DNA of 64,000 nucleotides from Methyloglobulus morosus KoM1 (GTDB lineage: Bacteria > Pseudomonadota > Gammaproteobacteria > Methylococcales > Methylomonadaceae): the NCBI RefSeq assembly GCF_000496735.2, contig NZ_AYLO01000040.1:1-64000 (forward strand), in the 5' to 3' direction. The stretch's first letter is position 1. Every line of letters starts with the position of its first letter. Made by a program: the position numbers and the translations under genes. Under the pieces are notes generated by a model, which was not told the DNA's origin, ran no database searches, and saw only the letters and a program-made list of their open reading frames with translations. Of this stretch, positions 55,755-64,000 are shown in pieces.

Positions 55755-57239
55755 TCAGCTCTTCTTGACGTAAATATCCGTAATCGTGCCGATTATCATT
55801 TCGGCGGCAAAACCTAAGGTTTCAGACAAGGTTGGATGCGGATGGATAGTCAGGCCTACATCTTCGGCATCGGCACCCATTTCCAAAGCCAGGACGGCTT
55901 CGGCAATCAATTCACCTGCGTTGGTGCCGACAATGCCAGCGCCCAAGACCCGCCCCGTGCCTTTTTCGCAGATCAGTTTGGTGATACCTTCCTTGCGGCC
56001 GATGCTTAATGAACGCCCGCTGGCCGCCCAAGGGAAAGCGGCCTTGTCGTATTCGATGCCTTGTTGCTTGGCCTGGATTTCGGTCAGTCCCATCCAGGCG
56101 ATTTCGGGGTCGGTATAAGCGACGGAAGGAATCGTGAGCGCGTCGAATGCCGCTTTATGCCCTGCGGCTACTTCCGCCGCGACTTTCCCTTCGTGTGTAG
56201 CCTTGTGTGCCAACATAGGGTTGCCGACTACGTCGCCAATGGCAAAAATGTTTTTGATGTTCGTACGTTGTTGCTTGTCTACGGTAATAAAGCCGCGTTC
56301 ATCGACGTTGACGCCTGCCAGGTCTGCACCAATGGTAAGGCCGTTGGGTTGCCTGCCCACGGCGACTAGAACAGAGTCAAACACTTCGGATTCCGGTGCG
56401 TCTTTCCCTTTATCGCCAGGGATGGTGTGTATGCCGCTAGCCGGTATGGAATCGGCGCGGTCAAAAGAAACTTTAAGGCCTTTGGCTTGCGCTTGGATAG
56501 AGCTTACTTTGGTTTCCAGCCAGATATTCTTGTATTGCTTTTTAATGCGGTTATGTAAAGGGCGAATCAAGTCCTTATCGCAACCAGGGATGATCTGGTC
56601 CATCAACTCGACCACACTAATTTCCGAACCCAAGGCGTGGTAGACCGTCGCCATTTCCAGGCCGATGATGCCACCGCCAACAATCAACAGTTTTTTGGGG
56701 ATTTGCTTAAGTTCCAACGCATCCGTCGAATCCATTAAGCGCGGGTCGCCATAAGGGAATGTGGGGATTTTAGTAGGATGCGATCCAACCGCGATAATGG
56801 CTTGGTCAAATTGTACGCTTGTTGTCGAGCCGTCATTAGCGGCAACTGAGATTGTATTGGCGGAAGTGAATTTCCCTAAGCCGTAAACGACAGTGACTTT
56901 CCGCTGCTTAGCCAAGCCCGCCAGTCCGTCATTTAAGGTTTTCGTAACCCCTGCTTTCCAGCTACGCACTTTGTCGAGATCAATTTTGGGTTTGCCGAAG
57001 GTGATGCCGTTATTCCCGAATTCTTCTGCTTCATGAATGACTTGTGCGATATGCAGCAAGGCCTTAGAAGGGATGCAACCGACGTTTAAACAAACCCCGC
57101 CAATAACAGGATAACGCTCAATCAATACAACTTGCTTGCCTAAGTCTGCGGCACGGAAAGCGGCAGTATAGCCGCCGGGTCCGCCACCCAACACAACGAT
57201 TTCGGTTTTTAGGTCATTATTTTTGGGGGTTTCAGCCAT
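55755..57239 (-). CDS. lpdA: Dihydrolipoyl dehydrogenase (E3)
   Basis: 494 residues. FAD-binding GGGPGGYTAAFRAA, redox disulfide GGVCLNVGCIPSKALL, NAD-binding VGGGIIGLEMA, and the C-terminal catalytic HPHPTLSE His. Third gene of the leftward aceE-aceF-lpdA operon, 16 bp after aceF. Confidence 0.97.
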   Translation of the reverse strand: MAETPKNNDLKTEIVVLGGGPGGYTAAFRAADLGKQVVLIERYPVIGGVCLNVGCIPSKALLHIAQVIHEAEEFGNNGITFGKPKIDLDKVRSWKAGVTKTLNDGLAGLAKQRKVTVVYGLGKFTSANTISVAANDGSTTSVQFDQAIIAVGSHPTKIPTFPYGDPRLMDSTDALELKQIPKKLLIVGGGIIGLEMATVYHALGSEISVVELMDQIIPGCDKDLIRPLHNRIKKQYKNIWLETKVSSIQAQAKGLKVSFDRADSIPASGIHTIPGDKGKDAPESEVFDSVLVAVGRQPNGLTIGADLAGVNVDERGFITVDKQQRTNIKNIFAIGDVVGNPMLAHKATHEGKVAAEVAAGHKAAFDALTIPSVAYTDPEIAWMGLTEIQAKQQGIEYDKAAFPWAASGRSLSIGRKEGITKLICEKGTGRVLGAGIVGTNAGELIAEAVLALEMGADAEDVGLTIHPHPTLSETLGFAAEMIIGTITDIYVKKS

Positions 57240-57255
57240 TTAATTTTATCTCCAT

Positions 57256-58575
57256 TTAAAGCAATAATCGCCGAATATCGCTCAGGTTTTGTTTGATATG
57301 GGCCATAAATCGTGCGCCTTCTGCGCCGTCAATGACACGATGGTCGTAAGTCAAATCGAGCGGTAACATCAGTCGAGGGACAAATTCCTTACCATTCCAA
57401 ACCGGCTGCATTTTTGCACGGGTTACCCCTAGGATTGCGACTTCGGGTGCATTGACGATAGGGGTAAATGCCGTGCCGCCGATGCCGCCCAAGCTGGAAA
57501 TGGTGATACAGCCGCCTTGCATATCGGTTGGCATGAGCTTGCCTTGCCGTGCCTTGTCGCTTTTTTCGGCCAGTTCGTTAGCCAGTTGATTGATGCTTTT
57601 GCTGTCAACATTACGTAAGACGGGCACGACTAAGCCATTGGGCGTGTCTACGGCGATACCGATATTGCAGTATTTTTTGAGGATCAGGTTCTCACCATCG
57701 GCGGACAGGGAGGCATTGAAGCTGGGAAATTGCTTCATCGCGGCAACCAATGCCTTGATAATGAACATCAAACCGGTAATTTTCACTTCATCCTTGGCTT
57801 TTTCTGCATTTAATGTCACGCGGAAAGCTTCCATTTCGGTAATGTCGGCCTCTTCATGGTAAGTCACCATCGGAAGGTTGAGCCAGACACGGCTGAGGTT
57901 TTGGCCTGTCAACCGTTTAATTTTACTGAGTTTCTGCGTTTCGATGTCACCGAATTGGGAGAAATCAACGGCGGGAATGGGCGGAATGCCAGCGCCGCCT
58001 TGCGGCGCACCTTCACTCATGATTCGTTTGACGTAGGCTTGGACATCCTGTTTTAGGATGCGGCCTTTACGGCCATTGCCCACCGTTATTTTGGCGATGT
58101 CTACACCTAATTCCCGCGCAAACAGGCGTATGGAAGGTGAGGCGTGCGCTGCCACAGGAACGCCATGGTCAATCGCGATAGCTGGGGTTGTTGGGAGTGG
58201 GGCGGGTTTTACGGATTCTGGGATGTTGGTGGGGGCGGTTTGTGTTTGTGCAACGGGTGCAGGTGTCGGCACTTCGAATGTTGCCGTAGTCGCTTCGGGC
58301 TTTGCTGCTGCGACGGGTTGGGTGACATCGGAGCCATTTATCAATACCGTTGCCACCAAAGAACCTTCAGCCACTTTATCGCCGGGTTTGATATGTACTT
58401 GTTGGACGGTTCCACCTGCGCTGGCGGGTAATTCCATACTGGCCTTGTCGGTTTCCAACGTGGCAATGGACTGGTCTAATACCACGATATCACCGGGCTT
58501 AATCAACACTTCCACCACGTCTATACTGGCAACGCCACCCACATCAGGGATTTTTATTTCGATTACATCAGCCAT
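57256..58575 (-). CDS. aceF: Dihydrolipoyl acetyltransferase (E2)
   Basis: 439 residues: one lipoyl domain (1-75, lipoyl Lys in ETDKASM), Ala/Pro linker, E1/E3-binding domain (~145-185, SPSIRLFARELGVD) and catalytic domain with the active His in DHRVIDGAEGARF. E. coli has three lipoyl domains, so this is the short form. Core of the pyruvate dehydrogenase complex. Confidence 0.97.
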   Translation of the reverse strand: MADVIEIKIPDVGGVASIDVVEVLIKPGDIVVLDQSIATLETDKASMELPASAGGTVQQVHIKPGDKVAEGSLVATVLINGSDVTQPVAAAKPEATTATFEVPTPAPVAQTQTAPTNIPESVKPAPLPTTPAIAIDHGVPVAAHASPSIRLFARELGVDIAKITVGNGRKGRILKQDVQAYVKRIMSEGAPQGGAGIPPIPAVDFSQFGDIETQKLSKIKRLTGQNLSRVWLNLPMVTYHEEADITEMEAFRVTLNAEKAKDEVKITGLMFIIKALVAAMKQFPSFNASLSADGENLILKKYCNIGIAVDTPNGLVVPVLRNVDSKSINQLANELAEKSDKARQGKLMPTDMQGGCITISSLGGIGGTAFTPIVNAPEVAILGVTRAKMQPVWNGKEFVPRLMLPLDLTYDHRVIDGAEGARFMAHIKQNLSDIRRLLL

Positions 58576-58620
58576 TTTTATTGTTATCCTGTTTTTGTCA
58601 TCCCAAGTTAGCCCACTCGA

Positions 58621-61296
58621 TCAAGTTAACCAAGGTGCTGTTATGTCGGTGGCAATGCCGTATTTGGTGAGCGCTTCGGCCACTTTGGATTTATCCAATT
58701 TGCCCAAATCAGCCAAGCTTTTTAAGGCTGCAATAGTAATGTGGAAACGGTCAACTTCAAAGAATTTGCGGAGGTTGCTGCGGGTGTCGGAGCGACCAAA
58801 GCCATCTGTGCCCAGCACGGTATAAGGGACAGAAATATAGGCACGAATCTGTTCGGCAAATGTTCGGGTGTAATCGCTAGCGGCAATCACAGGTCCTTCG
58901 GCGTTGTTTAAACATTTGGCGACATGCGATATTTTGGGCGATTCCAGCGGATGCAAGCGATTCCAGCGTTCACAATACTGTCCTTCCCGCGCCAATTCGG
59001 TAAAGCTTGGGCAACTCCAGAGGTCGGTTTCCACACCCCAGTCATTACGCAACAGTTCGGCCGCAAATTCGACCTCACGGAAAATAACGCCGGAACCTAA
59101 TAGTTGAACGCGAGGTGCTTTCGATTTTGCCCCACGCTTAAAGCAATACATGCCTTTTAATATATCGGATTCCGCGCCTTCAGGCATGGCAGGGTGAGCG
59201 TAATTCTCATTCATTACCGTGATGTAATAAAAGATGTCTTCCTGTTCGACATACATACGGCGCATCCCGTCTTGAATGATGACAGCCAATTCATAGGCGA
59301 AAGTCGGGTCGTAGGAGACGCAATTAGGCACGGTGGCGGACATCAAATGGCTATGACCGTCCTCATGCTGCAGGCCCTCGCCGTTTAATGTCGTCCTGCC
59401 CGCCGTGCCGCCCATCAGGAAGCCTCGGGTGCGTTGGTCAGCGGCAGCCCAGATCAAATCGCCAACCCGTTGGAAGCCAAACATGGAGTAATAGATAAAA
59501 AACGGGATCATCGGCACATTGTTGGTGGAATACGACGTACCCGCCGCGATCCAGTCGCACAATCCACCGGCTTCGTTGATGCCTTCCTGCAGCACTTGGC
59601 CGTGCTTATCTTCCTTATAAAACATCAATTGCCCAGCATCCTGGGGGGTATACAACTGGCCGACTTGCGACCAAATGCCAAGTTGCTTGAACATGCCTTC
59701 CATGCCGAACGTCCTGGATTCATCAGGGACAATGGGTACGATGCGCTTGCCGATATTTTTGTCTTTCGCGAGGATGTTGAGCAGGCGCACAAACGCCATC
59801 GTGGTGGAAATTTCACGGCCTTCGCCGCTGGCTTCAAGTAAGGATTTGAATTCGCTAAGCGCTGGAATTTCAAGGGTGTAGGATTTCGTACGGCGCGAAG
59901 GGAGATGCCCACCTAAGGTTTCTCTTCTTTGGCGCATATATTTGATTTCTTTTGAGTCTTCTGGGAAGGTCAGGTAAGGCAAGTCATGGAGTTGTTCGTC
60001 CGTTACCGGCAGTTCATAACGATCCCTGAAATGCTTTAAGGACACATCATCCATTTTTTTCGCCTGATGCGCGGTATATAAGGCTTCCCCCGCCGCCCCC
60101 ATGCCATAGCCTTTAATGGTCTTGGCAAGGATAACGGTCGGTTGGCCTTGATGGTTGATTGCCGCATGAAAGGCCGCATAGACCTTTTCGGAATCATGCC
60201 CGCCGCGATTGAGTTCCCAGATGTCGCGGTCGGACCAGTCGGCAACCATCGCCTTCAGTTCTGGCGTGTTAAAGAAGTGTTCCCGCACATACGCACCGTC
60301 TTTGGACTTGAATGCCTGGAAATCCCCGTCCACGCAAGTCATCATCCTCGCCGCTAACAGGCCATCCTTGTCACGGGCGAGCAGGGCGTCCCAACGTTGC
60401 CCCCAGATGACCTTGATGACATTCCAACCCGCACCACGGAATTCGCTTTCCAATTCCTGGATGATTTTGCCATTGCCGCGTACCGGGCCGTCCAGCCTTT
60501 GGAGATTGCAGTTGATGACGAAAATCAGGTTGTCCAGTTTCTCGCGTCCTGCCATGCCGATGGCGCCCAATGATTCCGGTTCGTCGGTTTCTCCGTCGCC
60601 CAGGAATGCCCACACTTTGCGTTCGGAATTGTCGGCAAAGCCCCGGTCTTGCATATAACGCATGAAACGGGCTTGGTAAATCGCCATGATAGGGCCCAAG
60701 CCCATGGAAACGGTAGGGAATTGCCAGAACTCGCTCATCAGCCAAGGATGGGGATAAGAACACAATCCGTTGCCGCCTACCTCTTGACGAAAATTATTCA
60801 ATTGCGCTTCAGTCAGTCGACCCAGCAAAAAAGCCCGTGAATAATCGCCCGGTGCGGAATGACCCTGGGTGAAAATCAAGTCCCCAGCGAATTGGTCAGT
60901 CGCAGCGCGCCAAAAATGATTGTAGCCGACATCATATAAGGTCGCCGCCGAAGCAAAGCTGGCGATATGTCCGCCCACATTGGTGTTTTTGTTAGCACGT
61001 AACACCATCATCATGGCATTCCAGCGTACGTAAGAGCGAATGCGTTGTTCAATGGCAAAATCGCCCGGAAATTGCGCCTGTTGCGCGACCGGAATAGTGT
61101 TGATATAGGCCGTATTGGCGCTAAAAGGAATGTCAAACCCAAAATGGCGTGTTACCGCGACCAGCCGTTCAATCAGAAAATGGGCTCGTTCGCTGCCTTC
61201 AATTTCCAAAACGGATTGTAACGCCTCGATCCATTCCTGTGTTTCTGCAGGATCAATATCTTCCTGACCGGTAATTTCCGATAATAAGTTGCTCAT
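58621..61296 (-). CDS. aceE: Pyruvate dehydrogenase E1 component (homodimeric)
   Basis: 891 residues from ATG 61296 (MSNLLSEITGQEDID), preceded by agga; a start at 61440 would add 48 non-family residues and is rejected. TPP-binding GDGETDEPES, NCNLQRLDGPVRGNGK, and the C-terminal transketolase-like GTDGFGRSDTR. Converts pyruvate to hydroxyethyl-TPP. Heads the operon. Confidence 0.97.
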   Translation of the reverse strand: MSNLLSEITGQEDIDPAETQEWIEALQSVLEIEGSERAHFLIERLVAVTRHFGFDIPFSANTAYINTIPVAQQAQFPGDFAIEQRIRSYVRWNAMMMVLRANKNTNVGGHIASFASAATLYDVGYNHFWRAATDQFAGDLIFTQGHSAPGDYSRAFLLGRLTEAQLNNFRQEVGGNGLCSYPHPWLMSEFWQFPTVSMGLGPIMAIYQARFMRYMQDRGFADNSERKVWAFLGDGETDEPESLGAIGMAGREKLDNLIFVINCNLQRLDGPVRGNGKIIQELESEFRGAGWNVIKVIWGQRWDALLARDKDGLLAARMMTCVDGDFQAFKSKDGAYVREHFFNTPELKAMVADWSDRDIWELNRGGHDSEKVYAAFHAAINHQGQPTVILAKTIKGYGMGAAGEALYTAHQAKKMDDVSLKHFRDRYELPVTDEQLHDLPYLTFPEDSKEIKYMRQRRETLGGHLPSRRTKSYTLEIPALSEFKSLLEASGEGREISTTMAFVRLLNILAKDKNIGKRIVPIVPDESRTFGMEGMFKQLGIWSQVGQLYTPQDAGQLMFYKEDKHGQVLQEGINEAGGLCDWIAAGTSYSTNNVPMIPFFIYYSMFGFQRVGDLIWAAADQRTRGFLMGGTAGRTTLNGEGLQHEDGHSHLMSATVPNCVSYDPTFAYELAVIIQDGMRRMYVEQEDIFYYITVMNENYAHPAMPEGAESDILKGMYCFKRGAKSKAPRVQLLGSGVIFREVEFAAELLRNDWGVETDLWSCPSFTELAREGQYCERWNRLHPLESPKISHVAKCLNNAEGPVIAASDYTRTFAEQIRAYISVPYTVLGTDGFGRSDTRSNLRKFFEVDRFHITIAALKSLADLGKLDKSKVAEALTKYGIATDITAPWLT

Positions 61297-61429
61297 TTTT
61301 ATTCCTGTTGGGGCGGGGCTTGCAATGTTCATGGTCGATTGGCGAGATGAAGTTGCTTGAATGTTACAAACTGACGGGTTCTGTATAGAAGCCAAAGCGA
61401 AATGATCCTGAATACGTTCATTGCTTGGT

Positions 61430-61460
61430 ATTATATACAAAATTCCGTTAGGGATGTCGA
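61430..61460 (-). promoter_or_regulatory. Putative aceE promoter
   Basis: On the minus strand TATAAT (61435-61430) and TCGACA (61460-61455) with a 19-bp spacer, longer than ideal. It would give a leader of about 125 nt. Confidence 0.45.
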
Positions 61461-61601
61461 ATGACGCTTGAGGTGATAAAATTTTGTACTAGTTATGATG
61501 ATTAGTATTGCCTAAATCTGAGTTAGGCTGCTCTTCGGCAAACGAACTCAAACCATTCAGTCAGTTGAAACTATCGAAATTAGTACAGTAACCAGCTAAA
61601 A
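61461..61601. other. Divergent region aceE / ccmA
   Basis: No gene; TTGAAA near 61565 may be part of the ccmA promoter but no good -10 was seen. Confidence 0.35.
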
Positions 61602-62225
61602 ATGCACCCCAAATCATGCCATAAGTTGGAAGGCCAAAATCTAAGCTGCACACGCGACGACAGGGAATTATTTGCAGGCCTTGGGTTTGCTGTCCATCCA
61701 GGCCAGGTACTGTTACTGGAAGGCAACAATGGCAGCGGTAAGACTTCTTTATTACGAATAATCTGCGGATTTCGTGAGCCTGATACCGGCACTGTTTCAT
61801 GGGGTGAGGAAGCAATTCCGCATTACCAGTATTATTCGGATATGGCTTATGTCGGCCATTTGGACGGCATTAAAAAAGAATTGACGGTGTTGGAAAACTT
61901 AAAGCTGTCGCAGGCGTTGAGCCAATCGGGAAGGTTAACAATCCAGCAAGCATTGGACAAAGTTCGGCTATCGGGTTATGAAGATACCTTAATCCAAGCC
62001 TTGTCGGCAGGACAAAAAAGGCGTTTGTCACTGGCGCGGCTGTTGATTACCCACAATGTCTTGTGGATATTGGACGAACCTTTTACCTCATTGGACAAGC
62101 AAGGCATAACCCTGATGGAATCATTAATGGCCGAACATTGCGCCAATGGTGGCATGATCGTCATGACATCACACCATGACATTGACTTAAATGGCGTTGA
62201 TGTGCAGCGTATAAGGCTGTCTTGA
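61602..62225 (+). CDS. ccmA: Heme exporter ATPase CcmA
   Basis: 207 residues, the ABC subunit of the CcmABCD machine for cytochrome c maturation. Walker A EGNNGSGKTSLLRI, signature LSAGQKRRLSLARLL, Walker B LWILDEPFTSLD, and switch His in MTSHHD. Its TGA shares a base with the ccmB ATG. Confidence 0.94.
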   Translation: MHPKSCHKLEGQNLSCTRDDRELFAGLGFAVHPGQVLLLEGNNGSGKTSLLRIICGFREPDTGTVSWGEEAIPHYQYYSDMAYVGHLDGIKKELTVLENLKLSQALSQSGRLTIQQALDKVRLSGYEDTLIQALSAGQKRRLSLARLLITHNVLWILDEPFTSLDKQGITLMESLMAEHCANGGMIVMTSHHDIDLNGVDVQRIRLS

Positions 62226-62902
62226 TGGCTTTGTTTGATGCGTTTACGGCAATTGTTCGCCGCGACTTGGTATTAGCCTTGCGGCGGCGTTCGGAGTGTG
62301 CCAATCCCGTGTTGTTTTTTATCTTGGTTATTACCTTGTTCCCGTTGGGAATAGGGGCGCAGCCCAAATTATTGCAAGCGATTGCGCCTGGCATCATCTG
62401 GGTTTCGGCTTTGCTGGCGACGATGCTTTCCTTAGACAGCCTTTTCCGTTCCGATTTTGATGACGGCTCTTTGGAGCAGATTTTGTTAAGCCCCTATCCA
62501 ACATCCATCCTGGTTTTAGGCAAGATAACCGCCCATTGGTTGACGACGGGTTTGCCGTTGCTGATCGTTGCGCCGTTGCTCGCCGTTTTTCTAGGCCTGC
62601 CTAATCAGTCCTTAAGCATCTTGTTGTTAACATTAGCGTTAGGTACGCCCATATTAAGCTTGATCGGTGCAGTCGGCGTTGCCTTGACCGTAGGGTTGCG
62701 CCGTGGCGGCATGATCTTGTCTTTGTTGGTGTTGCCCTTGTACGTACCCGTCTTGATCTTTGCCAGCAATGCCGTCGAGATGGCGGGCAGCGGCTTGCCT
62801 GTGGCTGCGCAAATTAATATCTTGGTATCGATGCTATTGATGGCTTTGGTGTTGGCGCCTTGGCCGACGGCAGCCGCATTAAAAATGAGTATAAATTCAT
62901 AA
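62225..62902 (+). CDS. ccmB: Heme exporter permease CcmB
   Basis: 225 residues with six predicted membrane helices. Opening FDAFTAIVRRDLVLALRRR and LEQILLSPYP are family features. Starts at ATG 62225, overlapping ccmA by one base. ccmC, the usual next gene, is not present; an unrelated di-iron-type protein follows. Confidence 0.94.
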   Translation: MALFDAFTAIVRRDLVLALRRRSECANPVLFFILVITLFPLGIGAQPKLLQAIAPGIIWVSALLATMLSLDSLFRSDFDDGSLEQILLSPYPTSILVLGKITAHWLTTGLPLLIVAPLLAVFLGLPNQSLSILLLTLALGTPILSLIGAVGVALTVGLRRGGMILSLLVLPLYVPVLIFASNAVEMAGSGLPVAAQINILVSMLLMALVLAPWPTAAALKMSINS

Positions 62903-62949
62903 TATCCCGTAAAATGTGAAAAATAAAGACCAACAAAGAGCAATGCACT

Positions 62950-63843
62950 ATGACTTCTGGCAAATACCTTTCCGTTTTTACCTTGGCAACCAAACAGCAA
63001 AGAAAAGAGAATTTTGAGGATTACTGGCGTTTTACCCAGCAGCATGGTGGCGAGTTATACGAAGCAGAGCAAGATTTGGCAAAGAAACGTGCAAAACTCA
63101 AATATTTTAAGGATAACCCCGTCAAACTGCACAAGCCGCTGGTCGATCCTGATGCGTTTTATCGCAACTACATAGAAATGAAGGATGACCCTAAATCCCT
63201 GGATCGTCTTACCATAATGTTAACAGGTATGTACAAGTTTGCCCGGCATGAATGGGTAGGCATTAAAGGTGCTTGGGATGTCGTCCCCGATATGGCGAAT
63301 TCCCATTCGCTGGAAGATAAAATCAGCCGCATACATTTGGCCGAAGAGTTTTGTCATTGGCGCTTGTTTGATGAGATGTTGCGGACTTGTGGTTTAGATA
63401 AGGTTGAATGGATGCCCTTGTCACCGTGGAAAGAATGGGTTTACGAACAATTCCCTAAAGTTCCCGGTTTCTTGATGGATACACCGGCATTTGTCACTGA
63501 ATTGATGGGGGTCACCTATTATTTCCATTTGCATCGCTTGTTTGATGACATCTTGGCGGATGAGCCTGAAGTCCGCCAACGAATGAAAGAATTGTTGGAT
63601 GAAATCACTATTGATGAAGTGGCCCACGTAGGTCAGCGCAGAAATTTCATTGGGCCTATCGGTATGAAAATTTCAAAGTGGATGGTAAAGCCTTTATATA
63701 CCCTGTTCTTTAATGACATCCCTGAAGTTGGACAATTGTTCGATGTGAAGCAAATGATTAATGATGGCGAAGCCTTTGATTTTAATGAAGTGCCAGACTA
63801 TATGATCGAACGGACTTGGATACCTTCTTATTGCAAGGCTTGA
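62950..63843 (+). CDS. Putative di-iron ferritin-like protein
   Basis: 297 residues, helical, no signal peptide. The ligand set of a carboxylate-bridged di-iron centre can be placed in order: Glu101 (ARHEW), Glu133-x-x-His136 (EEFCHW), Glu184 (VTELMG), Glu223-x-x-His226 (DEVAHVGQRR). The spacing suits a four-helix bundle as in ferritin-like oxidases and oxygenases. The family is not recognised by name. It begins 47 bp after ccmB and may be co-transcribed; an oxygen-dependent reaction near heme/cytochrome genes is possible. Confidence 0.72.
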   Translation: MTSGKYLSVFTLATKQQRKENFEDYWRFTQQHGGELYEAEQDLAKKRAKLKYFKDNPVKLHKPLVDPDAFYRNYIEMKDDPKSLDRLTIMLTGMYKFARHEWVGIKGAWDVVPDMANSHSLEDKISRIHLAEEFCHWRLFDEMLRTCGLDKVEWMPLSPWKEWVYEQFPKVPGFLMDTPAFVTELMGVTYYFHLHRLFDDILADEPEVRQRMKELLDEITIDEVAHVGQRRNFIGPIGMKISKWMVKPLYTLFFNDIPEVGQLFDVKQMINDGEAFDFNEVPDYMIERTWIPSYCKA

Positions 63844-63972
63844 TAAACAGAATAATTTTAAATGTAAGCCAAGGATATAAAGCTCCCTTTTAGAGTCAAT
63901 TGAATGCCCTTTGTGCCTTGTACCTTCTGCATTGAGCCTAATCATTTATGTTTTTAGTCCCTGACCCGGTTG

Positions 63973-63990
63973 TCCGGTTTTTCCACCGGA
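63973..63990. other. Short hairpin at window edge
   Basis: tccggt (63973-63978) pairs with accgga (63985-63990) across a six-base loop. The 157 bp after the last gene hold nothing else. Confidence 0.3.
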
Positions 63991-64000
63991 TGGCATCACC

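Noticed and set aside
58058-58825. Long plus-strand open frame opposite aceF/aceE
   Set aside because: It is antisense to the Ala/Pro-rich linker and lipoyl domain of aceF, whose identity is certain.

Overview
The window looks like chromosome of a gammaproteobacterium. The conserved gene orders point there: thrS-infC-rpmI-rplT-pheS-pheT-ihfA-merR-tRNA-Pro, pilT-pilU, gcvR-bcp, birA-coaX, ygfZ next to ygfX, tsaB with a YoaA-type helicase, and aceE-aceF-lpdA. The style (many small secreted metal/redox proteins, mid-range GC, polyamine decarboxylase, heme A synthase, a GH17-GT2 glucan synthase) would suit an aerobic Methylococcales-type organism. No methane-oxidation gene lies in the window, so that assignment is only inference.

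Layout. 1-9.8 kb: a rightward series of envelope and secreted proteins. It holds two exported proteins predicted to begin with histidine after signal-peptide removal, a membrane-anchored protein, a DUF4266 lipoprotein translationally coupled to an unusually long DUF3570 outer-membrane protein with a His/Met-rich second half, a secreted YHS-like protein, a secreted protein with a CX3CH heme-like motif, a HEAT-repeat protein and an ApbE flavin transferase. I read this as a candidate extracytoplasmic metal/redox (possibly copper plus covalent flavin) system and the most novel part of the window. 9.8-33.8 kb: housekeeping genes (fused MFS/spermidine-synthase-like protein, yggS, pilT/pilU, bcp, gcvR, 5'-nucleotidase, mrcB-lolA-rarA, nspC, a c-di-GMP/phosphorelay pair, birA-coaX, ctaA-ygfZ, ygfX, ychF). 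33.9-37.1 kb: a 3.2-kb integrative element in a tRNA(CAU) gene, bounded by a perfect 49-bp direct repeat. It carries one compact leftward operon: an RstA-like phage replication protein, a 47-residue zinc-ribbon-like microprotein, an excisionase-like HTH protein and a tyrosine integrase. 37.2-46.1 kb: slyD-like FKBP, tRNA-Val, and the thrS to merR translation/IHF cluster with an AUC-started infC, then tRNA-Pro and tRNA-Leu. 46.4-61.3 kb: rnr, DUF1993, a methyltransferase, tsaB/yoaA, a GH17-GT2 glucan synthase and the pyruvate dehydrogenase operon. 61.6-63.8 kb: ccmA-ccmB followed by a protein with a complete di-iron ligand pattern but no recognised function.

Working together. In the first region ApbE could flavinylate the neighbouring DUF3570 barrel, which carries two motifs resembling the D-x-x-S/T-G-A-T/S flavinylation site, while the His-first, YHS and Met/His-rich proteins could handle a metal. 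The integrative element has replication and integration functions but no coat or assembly gene, so it resembles a phage satellite or minimal plasmid-like element. Starts were re-chosen from ribosome binding sites and family alignments known to me; no database search was run.
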